Assembly: GCF_013127955.1 (NCBI RefSeq) | Contig: NZ_CP053435.1 | Span: forward strand, 2,480,001 to 2,544,000 | Source of the DNA: Spirosoma taeanense | Lineage (GTDB): Bacteria > Bacteroidota > Bacteroidia > Cytophagales > Spirosomataceae | DNA: 64,000 nucleotides | Direction of reading: 5' to 3' | In this document: piece after piece, positions 33,387 through 41,022 of the stretch | How positions within the stretch are numbered: position 1 is the stretch's first letter | Layout: each line of letters begins with the position of its first letter | Notes under the pieces: model-generated | Databases searched by the model: none | Told to the model about the DNA's origin: nothing | Seen by the model: the letters and a program-made list of their open reading frames with translations, nothing else | Program-made: the position numbers and the translations under genes

Positions 33387-33917
33387 TTAATTAGCTACAG
33401 CTGTAAACGTCAGGGTGGTTGTATAAGCACCCGCTGGTTTCAGAAATGCATTATTACCGGCGGCCGTGGAAAACTGCATGGAAATCTGTTTCGACATCGA
33501 AGCTGGAATTCCCGTCGCCAGCGACTGGTCGGTGGTCGAAAGAGCCGATACGACTGACTGCGTACCTAGCCCCGTACCGGTCGTCTGGGCTGAAATGTTG
33601 CTTACCGGAATGGTGTTGCTGCCACTCACCATATCCGTACCGGAGGTTTTGATTTTCAAATCGTAAGCACGGTTGCAGGTTATCGTCAGTTGGTTGGAGA
33701 CTGCCGAGGAAACCCCATTGATATAATTTACCGGGGTTGTAAAGTTGAGGCTAACGGTAGTAACATTGACAGTTACCTGCAGTACGTCTGATATATTGGT
33801 GGTCAGCGTGGCGTTGCCCGACGACTGACCCATGACGGATCCATAGCTGAGGCAAAAGATAATTAGAGATAGACGTATAGCCTGCCTCAGTAAAGTAGTA
33901 TAAAGCATATTTAACAA
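33387..33917 (-). CDS. Secreted fibre-subunit-like protein (second paralogue)
   Basis: A 176-residue protein with signal peptide to about 31 (ending VMGQ). The mature part (about 145 residues) is Ser/Thr/Asn-rich and beta-predicted. It begins SGNATLTTNISDVLQVTVN and ends AGAYTTTLTFTAVAN. A central block, SNISAQTTGTGLGTQ and VVSALSTTDQ, is identical in the first paralogue. Conserved features are NGVS, YDLKIKTSG, SMSKQISMQFSTAAGN and the final strand. It lies 27 bases upstream of the chaperone-like gene and 146 bases downstream of the first subunit gene and its hairpin. Probably a minor structural subunit; function inferred from context. Confidence 0.68.
   Translation of the reverse strand: MLNMLYTTLLRQAIRLSLIIFCLSYGSVMGQSSGNATLTTNISDVLQVTVNVTTVSLNFTTPVNYINGVSSAVSNQLTITCNRAYDLKIKTSGTDMVSGSNTIPVSNISAQTTGTGLGTQSVVSALSTTDQSLATGIPASMSKQISMQFSTAAGNNAFLKPAGAYTTTLTFTAVAN
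33535..33599. repeat. 65-bp block identical to 34212-34276
   Basis: This block is identical over 65 bases in the two subunit genes, while flanking coding sequence differs at many positions. It starts GTCGAAAGAGCCGATACG and encodes the shared central peptide. It suggests recent duplication or gene conversion. Confidence 0.92.
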
Positions 33918-34005
33918 TTTACGTTACGGTTGGCTGGTCTATGCCCGGTTGGAGTGTGTTCGCAGTATTATAAATTATCCCGGAGGGAATATGCGTACAG
34001 GCATT

Positions 34006-34060
34006 AAAAAGTAAACAAGGACCGGTCAAGACAGTCTTGACCGGTCCTTGTTTACTTTTT
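34006..34060 (-). terminator. Long perfect hairpin after the first subunit gene
   Basis: Two 27-base arms (34006-34032 and 34034-34060) pair perfectly around one central base, ending in an A-run / T-run (AAAAAGTAAAC... and ...GTTTACTTTTT). On the minus strand the right-hand run gives a terminal U-tract. It begins 3 bases after the stop codon of the 34064-34591 gene. This is a strong intrinsic terminator, placed inside the probable operon, and would favour the first subunit over downstream genes. Confidence 0.88.
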
Positions 34061-34063
34061 AGC

Positions 34064-34591
34064 CTAGTTGGCTGTAGCCGTAAACGTCAGCGTGGTCGTA
34101 TAATCACCTGATGGTTTTAAAAAAGCGCTGTTACCGGCGGCCGTGGAAAACTGCATGGAAATCTGCTTCGACATTGAAGGTGGTACAGCCGTTGCCAGCG
34201 TTTGGTCGGTAGTCGAAAGAGCCGATACGACTGACTGCGTACCTAGCCCCGTACCGGTCGTCTGGGCTGAAATGTTACTTACCGGAATCAGGTTTTGTCC
34301 GTTAACCAGATCGGAGCCCGAAGTTTTGATCTTCAAATCGTAAGGACGATTCGACGTTACGGTTAACTGATTCGGGACGGGCTTGGTGACACCATTATTG
34401 TAATCAGCCGGTGTGGCAAACTCAATATCAACGTTAGCGGTGTTTATCTTCAATTCCAGCACATCGCTCAGCTTGACATTCATTGTTGATGTCCCCGACG
34501 ACTGAGCAAAGGCCGGAATTGTTCCGAGCCCCATCATTAGTAGACTCGCAATAGCTAGTCGCTGCACATTTAATGTTGGTTGAAATACCAT
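34064..34591 (-). CDS. Secreted fibre-subunit-like protein (first paralogue, probable major subunit)
   Basis: A 175-residue exported protein; signal peptide at about 1-29 (ending in PAFAQ). The mature protein starts SSGTSTMNVKLSDVLELKIN and ends SGDYTTTLTFTATAN. Conserved with the 33387 gene over most of its length: YNNGVTKPVPNQLTVTSNR, YDLKIKTSGSDLVNG, SNISAQTTGTGLGTQ, MSKQISMQFSTAAGN. All-beta pattern with a terminal TLTF strand recalls donor-strand-exchange pilins, though I cannot name a Pfam family. It is first in the operon, has a consensus promoter about 62 bases upstream and a strong terminator after it, the pattern expected for a major subunit. Confidence 0.7.
   Translation of the reverse strand: MVFQPTLNVQRLAIASLLMMGLGTIPAFAQSSGTSTMNVKLSDVLELKINTANVDIEFATPADYNNGVTKPVPNQLTVTSNRPYDLKIKTSGSDLVNGQNLIPVSNISAQTTGTGLGTQSVVSALSTTDQTLATAVPPSMSKQISMQFSTAAGNSAFLKPSGDYTTTLTFTATAN
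34212..34276. repeat. 65-bp block identical to 33535-33599
   Basis: Second copy of the 65-base identical block, in the first subunit gene. See the entry at 33535 for interpretation. Confidence 0.92.
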
Positions 34592-34652
34592 AAAAATAGG
34601 TTTTATAGATTAAGTAAAGTGAACTGTTAACTAAAAAGATACTATATTTACT

Positions 34653-34683
34653 CAAATGTAAAGTACTTAGTACTGGTATCAAA
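34653..34683 (-). promoter_or_regulatory. Bacteroidota consensus promoter for the subunit operon
   Basis: Reading the minus strand: TTTG (34680-34683), 19 bases, then TACATTTG (34653-34660). This is an exact match to the Bacteroidota vegetative promoter TTTG-N19-21-TAnnTTTG. Transcription would start near 34646, about 55 bases before the first subunit start codon. The divergent usher-like gene starts at 34700, so the -33 element is only 16 bases from that start. Confidence 0.85.
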
Positions 34684-34699
34684 AAAAATAGAATTATTA

Positions 34700-37522
34700 A
34701 TGATAAAATATTTACTGTTTAGTTGGTTTTTAACGTTTTCAGCACTAGCAAACTGGGTCGATAAGCCGCAGCCAACTCGCTTAGTTGTTAAAGAACCACA
34801 CTTAGAGGGTGCGCCTGGAAGTACATTTTTTAATCAGATCACACTGACGAACTCAACAGATCAGGTTAGAAACGTACGACTTAAACTGATAGCACCTAAT
34901 GCCTTTCGCCTGCTGACGCAGCTACCAGCCAGTTTGTCTCTGGCTCCCCACACATCCCGAAAGCTTTCGCTCAAATTTTTAATAGATCGCAGCTGGATTC
35001 AAACCGAGGCTGTAGTCCGCCTTGAAACTCTTCAGGATGACCCAGCTGAAGCATCCGTCATCGAGTTTGTCGTCAGGCAGAACAATAATATACCGTCAAT
35101 ATTGACGTTCTCGCTCATTCACGAAGCCCCCTATATTTCAGCCGGGCAGGATACGCTGCCTATACTACTAAACTTCTCTAATCAGGGCCCCCGACCCCGT
35201 AAGGTCCGATTAACGCTTTTTTCTATACCAGGAGGTTTTCGGCTGACGCAGCTGCATCCGGTGCTGACGGTTAGTGCCCGTACTGATACAATCCTGACCT
35301 TGACTTGTCTGGTTGGTAGGTCGGTGCAGTGGGATCGAACGTATGACCTGGCTATTGAAGCGCAGGAATTGCTGCCAGGCGACGTGGCTGGACTCCTTCT
35401 TGGCAGCATTGTTTGTCGACCGGTGCTGCTGTCATCGACCAAGCGACTAACGGAAAAACGCCAGAACGACCTTGCCGCGGGTGGCATAGCGCTGAGCCTT
35501 AGTCGGTTCGGTGCGGCCGGGATGGTGCGGGAGGTGCGGGCCTGGGGACAGGAAGATCTGGTTAAAGGAAGTTTGACCTATCAGGCTCACTACCTTAATT
35601 ACATTGGTCAGCGTTACCATGAACTACGCGATACCTACCTGCAGTATCAGCAGTCCGATTTCCAGCTGCGAGTAGGGAGCCTGTTTGATTATCACGAACT
35701 GGCGCTGATTGGCGTGGGGGTGAAGTTTTCACATATGCTGGGCGAATCTACCCGTCTGGAAGGGTGGGCCTTACGGAATCAGTCGAACTGGCTTGCTAAT
35801 TTACCCGGCATCAACCAGTCGGTGCCCGGTCTTAGCCAGTCGGGTGTCGACCAGACATATTCGCTGCGCCTGTCCGGGCGAATACCCTTGTCGGGCGTAG
35901 CGGTTTATGAAGCCAGCAGCAGCTATTATCGCCAGCAACGTTACAATCGGGCCGGAGTGCTGAACTTTGCCACGGCACTGTGGCAGCCTGACAAACGAAC
36001 GAAATTTCGACTTATGGCGGGGCAGAGCATAGAAGCGTCGCCGGGACAGGCTAACCGACAGCAGACCGTTGGCTGGGCGCTGGCGGGCGGTTATGAACGA
36101 ACAGGTGAAATCCTGGAGATTCGGGCGTCAGCTAATTTCAGCAGTCCCGTTTATGGAGGCATTCAGCGCGGGGCAGCTCTCATTGATCAAAGTTTGACTT
36201 ATAAAAAATGGCGTACAACACAACTCGCTTATAGGTTTAGCCAGGTTCAGTATGATCAGCGAATTTACACGGCCGCAAAGGAGGTAAGTCGACAACGGTA
36301 CGGCAACACCATAGCCGAGATGACGATGGCGCAGCAGTTCAATCGTCTGACCTGGCTGCTGCGGCCTTATTTCTGGATTCAGCAGCAGTCATTGCCCGGC
36401 AGCGCCATGCAGCGTTCAGAGTCGTATCGGCTGCTGACGTCCCTGCGGCTGGAAACCCAGAGAGGGGTGCGGTTGGAAGCGGGTGTGGATGCCGGACTGG
36501 TAAATGGTGTAGCACCCCCGACCGATAGATTTAAACAGCCTTCGTTTCGGTATTACGGTTCGCTGGGTATAAACCGGCTAAATCTGGCGGGTTTTTACCA
36601 GCGGGGGGTGTTTCTGATAAACGACCGACTGCCGGGAAGGGGAAGTCCGGGGGCTTACCGGCAAATTTCTATTTCTCCGTCGTGGCAGGTTCGCCTGCTC
36701 GATAATCGGCTACTGCTTAATGTCGGGGGCGGGCTCACCTTTAACAGTATCACCAGGTCATGGAGTGGGCTGTCGTACAATAGCATTACCTATGCGATGA
36801 AGGATAACCTGTTGGTTCGTTTTGAGGCTAATCTGCTTTCCTACGCAAATCAGTTTGCTGATATTGCGGCCGTTCCCTGGCAGGATTCACAGCTTCGATT
36901 TGAGGTGACAAAGTTATTCAAGCGGTCACCGTTTAAAACAAGTCGGACTTTACGGCTACGATTCTTCGAGGACCAAAACGCTAACCAGATGAAAGATGGC
37001 GACGAAAATTACCTCGATGGGCTAATCGTTAACGTGGGGACTGCGACGCTGATCACTGATAAAAAAGGAGCCGTCATCTGCAAAGATATTGCACCCGGGC
37101 TGCATCAGGTCCGGACAGTCAGTAAACTTGCGACGGGTGAGCCGGTCTGGTTTCAGGATACCCTGCGCGTGGGCAAATCCATGCAGCGGGATATAGCAAT
37201 CCGTAAAACCTGGCGAGTAAGCGGTCAACTGCATTATAACCGGGTCAAATACGAAAGTCTGCCCTACGATCTCGAACAACACCGGATCGAAACCTTCGGA
37301 CAGAGTGGTGAAGTTTATCGTACTTATGCCGACGCACAAGGCAATTTTACGCTTTATCTACCCGTAGGCCAGTACCAGCTTGAGATAGTACCCGTTCAGA
37401 CTCCGTCCGTCCGGAAAACAGTCGCTTACCGGGTCGACCCAGATAATGCGCCTACTAAACTCAACATTGAACTCGAACCGAATGGCCGACCCGTGCGCGT
37501 CAAGCGATTTTCGAGCCGCTGA
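34700..37522 (+). CDS. Usher-like outer-membrane beta-barrel protein
   Basis: A 940-residue exported protein; signal peptide at 1-17 (MIKYLLFSWFLTFSALA). Two Ig-like/NEW3-like domains span about 25-230 (FFNQITLTNSTDQVRNVRLKL; LPILLNFSNQGPRPRKVRLTL). A long region of amphipathic strands with aromatic ends (about 255-780) reads as an outer-membrane barrel; RVGSLFDYHELALIGVGVKF recalls the gated-barrel motif of ushers only loosely. At about 785-935 come two small beta-sandwich domains: the first (RFFEDQNANQMKDGDENYLDG) has the SdrD/usher-CTD Asp/Asn-rich turn, the second is carboxypeptidase-regulatory-like (TYADAQGNFTLYLPVGQYQLEIVP). Leader AAAAAAAATAGAATTATTA lacks a Shine-Dalgarno site. An usher or exporter for the divergent subunits is the favoured reading; a general surface protein is the alternative. 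Confidence 0.6.
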   Translation: MIKYLLFSWFLTFSALANWVDKPQPTRLVVKEPHLEGAPGSTFFNQITLTNSTDQVRNVRLKLIAPNAFRLLTQLPASLSLAPHTSRKLSLKFLIDRSWIQTEAVVRLETLQDDPAEASVIEFVVRQNNNIPSILTFSLIHEAPYISAGQDTLPILLNFSNQGPRPRKVRLTLFSIPGGFRLTQLHPVLTVSARTDTILTLTCLVGRSVQWDRTYDLAIEAQELLPGDVAGLLLGSIVCRPVLLSSTKRLTEKRQNDLAAGGIALSLSRFGAAGMVREVRAWGQEDLVKGSLTYQAHYLNYIGQRYHELRDTYLQYQQSDFQLRVGSLFDYHELALIGVGVKFSHMLGESTRLEGWALRNQSNWLANLPGINQSVPGLSQSGVDQTYSLRLSGRIPLSGVAVYEASSSYYRQQRYNRAGVLNFATALWQPDKRTKFRLMAGQSIEASPGQANRQQTVGWALAGGYERTGEILEIRASANFSSPVYGGIQRGAALIDQSLTYKKWRTTQLAYRFSQVQYDQRIYTAAKEVSRQRYGNTIAEMTMAQQFNRLTWLLRPYFWIQQQSLPGSAMQRSESYRLLTSLRLETQRGVRLEAGVDAGLVNGVAPPTDRFKQPSFRYYGSLGINRLNLAGFYQRGVFLINDRLPGRGSPGAYRQISISPSWQVRLLDNRLLLNVGGGLTFNSITRSWSGLSYNSITYAMKDNLLVRFEANLLSYANQFADIAAVPWQDSQLRFEVTKLFKRSPFKTSRTLRLRFFEDQNANQMKDGDENYLDGLIVNVGTATLITDKKGAVICKDIAPGLHQVRTVSKLATGEPVWFQDTLRVGKSMQRDIAIRKTWRVSGQLHYNRVKYESLPYDLEQHRIETFGQSGEVYRTYADAQGNFTLYLPVGQYQLEIVPVQTPSVRKTVAYRVDPDNAPTKLNIELEPNGRPVRVKRFSSR

Positions 37523-37543
37523 TCTGCTCCGGGTTGAGAGGCT

Positions 37544-38584
37544 TCACAGTTTCAGCGCCCGCAGAATCTTATCGGTGTCGAACTGCTCAATCGACGGAAA
37601 ATAAATCTCGTATGCTTCGCGCTGGAGCTTGGTGGCGTAGGTTCGATGGAAAAAGTATCGACCGTATTTTATGACGTAGTTCAGGATAAAGAAACGGTAC
37701 ACTTCGGGCAGAAAGCGAATCTCGTTCTCGGTCAGGGGATAAATCTTGTGGTATTCCTGCAGAAACAGCAGGAACCGGTCTTCGGCCAGCGGGCTAATCT
37801 GGTAACTAAAGACCGTCCGGTCGCCGACGTCGGAGGTAACCCGGCTGAAAAAGTAAAAATCCAGCACCCGATAGCTAATCCGGAACCAGTCGTAATCCCA
37901 GCGGGAATACAGTTCAAAGTTATCCGTTACCGAGAAATTGCCGATGTTCCAGTCCACGAATACGGGCATGGTTTCGACGGTTTTAGCCACGAGTTTCTGT
38001 CGGTTAGTGAGGAATAATTCACACTGTCGTTTCAGCTCATCGACATGCATCCGGTGTTCAAACTGCCCGGTTTCCGTTTCAAGCATATCGAGCATATCCC
38101 AGATGTCGGAACGTAACGTTTTCGATGATTTGGGTAATACCGTACTGACGCGCGCGCAGGCCTGATGAAACTTGGCTATCTGCCGGCCCAGCGCCTGAAT
38201 CTGGTGTTCATCCAGCCGGCGGGGCAGCTTCCTCTGAATCCGGATTGGGTTATAGAACACCACCCAAGCATCGACAATCCCTTCCCGGTGCCGGTAAGTA
38301 TACACCTGCCCGTCGCGCACCAGCGATTTCGCCAGTACATTCTCGAATGGATACAGCAGGTTGTTGGCCAGCGCGTGGATGATGCGGTGATCTTCCAGAA
38401 AATGTTCGTATTTCCCGAAATAGGAAAGTTTGGCAATAATATGGTCGCCGTTATCGAAGGTAACTTTGAACACGTGGTTGGTTGAAACCTTCGCGCTGAT
38501 ATCTTCAATGGTATGAATCTGCACCGAAGCGTCGAAGTCCGCCCAGGCTTTACGGATTATTGCAGGGTAATCAACAAGTCGCAT
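37544..38584 (-). CDS. APH-like kinase-fold protein with altered catalytic motif
   Basis: A 346-residue cytoplasmic protein of the aminoglycoside-phosphotransferase/choline-kinase fold. The N-lobe has TNHVFKVTFDNGDHIIAKLSYFG with the ATP-binding Lys in IIAKLS. The catalytic loop reads FVDWNIGNF, with Asp and Asn present but the usual His two before Asp missing; the metal-binding Asp is in WDYDWFRI. The C-terminal half is rich in aromatic residues. It lies 69 bases downstream of the glutamine-synthetase-family gene on the same strand. It may phosphorylate a small amine or amino-alcohol, by inference from that partner. Stop codon is 21 bases from the convergent barrel gene. Confidence 0.78.
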   Translation of the reverse strand: MRLVDYPAIIRKAWADFDASVQIHTIEDISAKVSTNHVFKVTFDNGDHIIAKLSYFGKYEHFLEDHRIIHALANNLLYPFENVLAKSLVRDGQVYTYRHREGIVDAWVVFYNPIRIQRKLPRRLDEHQIQALGRQIAKFHQACARVSTVLPKSSKTLRSDIWDMLDMLETETGQFEHRMHVDELKRQCELFLTNRQKLVAKTVETMPVFVDWNIGNFSVTDNFELYSRWDYDWFRISYRVLDFYFFSRVTSDVGDRTVFSYQISPLAEDRFLLFLQEYHKIYPLTENEIRFLPEVYRFFILNYVIKYGRYFFHRTYATKLQREAYEIYFPSIEQFDTDKILRALKL

Positions 38585-38653
38585 GAACGCGTTTAAGGTT
38601 TGCAGTCTGTGGTTTGTAATTGGGTTTGATAACTACAAACGTTTAACTTTTTA

Positions 38654-40012
38654 TTAAATTATTTCAAAATATCGCTTCAGTTCCCAGTCGCTGACCTGGC
38701 GGGCGTACTGCCGCCATTCCCAATCGCGGGTGCGGGTGAAGTGGTCAACGAATTCGGCTCCGAAGAGTTCGGTGGCGATAGGCGAGTGGGCCATTGCCAT
38801 CGTGGCATCGGCCAGGTTCGTTGGCAGAACGCCGTTTTGTTTGTCGGCATAACCATTGCCAACTGAAGCAGCCACGGTGAGGGGAAGCTGGTGCCGGATA
38901 CCATATAGCCCCGACGCCAGGGCAGCGGCTATGGCCAGATACGGGTTCGTGTCGGCGCCCGAAACCCGGTGCTCAACGCGGGTATAAGCTGCCTTATGAT
39001 TCAGAACGCGCAGCGCCGTTGTCCGGTTGTCCATCGACCACGTAAGGGTAGTTGGTGCCCAGGCTCCTTCAACCAGGCGCTTATAACTGTTGATGGTCGG
39101 GGCAAACATAGGCGTAATATGGGGCAGGCAGTGCAGCTGACCGGCAATGAACTGGCGCATCAGCTCACTCATATTGTTCGGGCGGGCCGAATCAAAAAAC
39201 AGGTTCCGGGTCTTGTTCAGATCCCACAGACTCTGGTGAATATGGCCGCTGCAGCCCGGCAGATCAGCATTCCACTTGGCCATGAACGTAGCCACCAGAT
39301 CGTGCCGGTAGGCAATTTCCTTAACGGCCGTTTTGAAAAGAGCGGCTTTGTCGGCGGCCCGCACCACCTCGTCGTGCATGATGGCCGCTTCGTACACGCC
39401 AGGGCCCGTTTCCGTATGCAACCCCTCGAGCGGAATATCGAACTGAATCAGCCAATCAAACAGGTCGTGGTAGAATTTGCTTTCGAGTGAAGGCCGCAGA
39501 ATCGAGTAGCCGAACATACCAGGCGTGAGCGGTTCCAGCCTCTGAAAGCCTTTCTGCTGCAGACTCTGGGGCGTTTCGCGAAAATTAAACCACTCGAACT
39601 CCTGCGCATATTCGGCATGAAAGCCTAGCTCACGGCATTGTGCGGCTATCCGTTTGAGCAGCGACCGGGGGCAGGCCGCCAGATCATTACCGTCGGGTCG
39701 GCTGAAATCCGCCAGAAAGAACGGGATGTTATTTTCCCAGGGTATCTGCCGCAGGGTCGTCAGATCAAGCCGGACGGGCGCATCGGGGTAGCCGGAATGC
39801 CAGCCGGTAAGCTGTCCGTTATCGTAGGGGGTGTCGGCAGAATCCCAGCCCCAGACAACGTCGCAGAAACCGTAACCATCCGTCAGGCCATCCAGAAATT
39901 TTTGCCGATGGATAACTTTACCCCGCAAAACGCCGTCAATGTCGGTAAAGGCATATTTAATTTTTTGAAAATCGCTCTGGGTAATGAAGTCGATACTGGC
40001 TTGCTGGTCCAT
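38654..40012 (-). CDS. Glutamine synthetase family protein (gamma-glutamyl ligase type)
   Basis: A 452-residue enzyme of the GS superfamily from the ATG at 40010-40012 (MDQQASIDFITQSDFQK); an ATG at 40024 is also in frame. The N-terminal beta-grasp region has KYAFTDIDGVLRGKVIH. Catalytic blocks are AEYAQEFEWF, GLHTETGPGVYEAAI (metal-binding Glu), ATFMAKWNADLPGCSGHIHQSLWD (His of the ATP/ammonia site), TLTWSMDNRTTALRV and RVEHRVSGADTNPYLAIAAAL. These are complete. Length fits GlnA3/PuuA-like ligases rather than the about 470-residue GSI enzyme; the partner kinase-like gene suggests amine metabolism. Substrate is unknown. Confidence 0.87.
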   Translation of the reverse strand: MDQQASIDFITQSDFQKIKYAFTDIDGVLRGKVIHRQKFLDGLTDGYGFCDVVWGWDSADTPYDNGQLTGWHSGYPDAPVRLDLTTLRQIPWENNIPFFLADFSRPDGNDLAACPRSLLKRIAAQCRELGFHAEYAQEFEWFNFRETPQSLQQKGFQRLEPLTPGMFGYSILRPSLESKFYHDLFDWLIQFDIPLEGLHTETGPGVYEAAIMHDEVVRAADKAALFKTAVKEIAYRHDLVATFMAKWNADLPGCSGHIHQSLWDLNKTRNLFFDSARPNNMSELMRQFIAGQLHCLPHITPMFAPTINSYKRLVEGAWAPTTLTWSMDNRTTALRVLNHKAAYTRVEHRVSGADTNPYLAIAAALASGLYGIRHQLPLTVAASVGNGYADKQNGVLPTNLADATMAMAHSPIATELFGAEFVDHFTRTRDWEWRQYARQVSDWELKRYFEII

Positions 40013-40218
40013 AATGCATGGCAAAGTCTTCGGAATGTCAGCAGCAACGATCCGGAAGGCGTCCTGTTGAGCGCGCGAAAGGTACTAAAATTGGATTATT
40101 TGCGGGGTAAAACCTGATTGCATAACCGTAAAGAGCGCACGCTGCCTGTAAAAATCTACTTAAAGAACGCTCACAACCGGCGGTCGTAGAAGAGGGGTTG
40201 TCTGTATGCGAGCCGGGG

Positions 40219-40818
40219 TCAATACGGACCACCACCAATATCAACCCCAAGTTTCAGACTGAAGTAGGTATTGGCGCTCTCGTAATTGGTGCTGAGTCCA
40301 TTACTACCAATCAAAACGCCTTTGGATGGCGGAACCAGGTTATACTCAAGGCCCAGATTGAAATGACCGGTTTTGAAACCCGCGCGGACCATCCCCCCAA
40401 ATTTGTTCCCAACGGCAATCGAGCCACCGGTGTTGCCAGTGCTGCTGTTCGAGTTCAGGCTGGTGCCAGCCGTTGTAAACAGCCCAACTCCAACCCCAAC
40501 GTAAGGCCGGAAACCGGTTTGTGAAAGCAGGTAGGTGCCAGTTGCCAGATACGAGCTTGCCGCTTTAAATTCACCTTCGGTGTTTTGGCCATTGAGAATA
40601 TAAGCCCTTGCCATAGCGGCCAGTTCGATTCGCAGCCCCAGATCAAGCTGATCGTTAACCCCGTATTTGGGTTCGAGCGATGCCAGAATGCCGCCCGATG
40701 CACCGGAGCCCGTAGGTTTAGCATAACCCAGAGACAGGTTAAACTTAACCGGTCTGAAGTTCTGTGCCTGGGTTGAAAAAGCCACCAGAACGAGCAGGAG
40801 GGGAAGTATGCGCTTCAT
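40219..40818 (-). CDS. Outer-membrane beta-barrel protein
   Basis: A 199-residue exported protein from the ATG at 40816-40818 (MKRILPLLLVLVAFSTQAQ). The mature part shows eight or so amphipathic strands with a Gly-rich pattern: VKFNLSLGYAKPTGSGASGG, LDLGLRIELAAMARAY, FRPYVGVGVGLFTTAG, HFNLGLEYNLVPPS, TYFSLKLGVDIGGGPY, ending in an aromatic residue as known for OmpA/OmpW-like barrels. Function is unknown. It is a single gene between the GS-like and HtrA-like genes. Confidence 0.8.
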   Translation of the reverse strand: MKRILPLLLVLVAFSTQAQNFRPVKFNLSLGYAKPTGSGASGGILASLEPKYGVNDQLDLGLRIELAAMARAYILNGQNTEGEFKAASSYLATGTYLLSQTGFRPYVGVGVGLFTTAGTSLNSNSSTGNTGGSIAVGNKFGGMVRAGFKTGHFNLGLEYNLVPPSKGVLIGSNGLSTNYESANTYFSLKLGVDIGGGPY

Positions 40819-40959
40819 AGAGGGAGTGAAAGGTTGAATAATCACTGCGAACCTACATCAACCCATAAAAGTCTCCAAATTGACAGTGCCAGTGTAAAGC
40901 CCAGCAGATTGAATCATAGCACATTGGCCTTATACGTAATCCAGTAAATGTATTTGCCG

Positions 40960-41000
40960 GTAAAAAATATCCCGCCCGAAATATATTCTCGGGCGGGTTA
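40960..41000 (-). terminator. Intrinsic terminator downstream of the HtrA-like gene
   Basis: On the minus strand, CCCGCCCGA (40989-40997) pairs with TCGGGCGGG (40971-40979) around a 9-base AT-rich loop, followed by ATATTTTTTA. It lies 25 bases after the stop codon. Strong Rho-independent pattern. Confidence 0.87.
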
Positions 41001-41022
41001 AAAACAAACGGCTACGCGTCGG

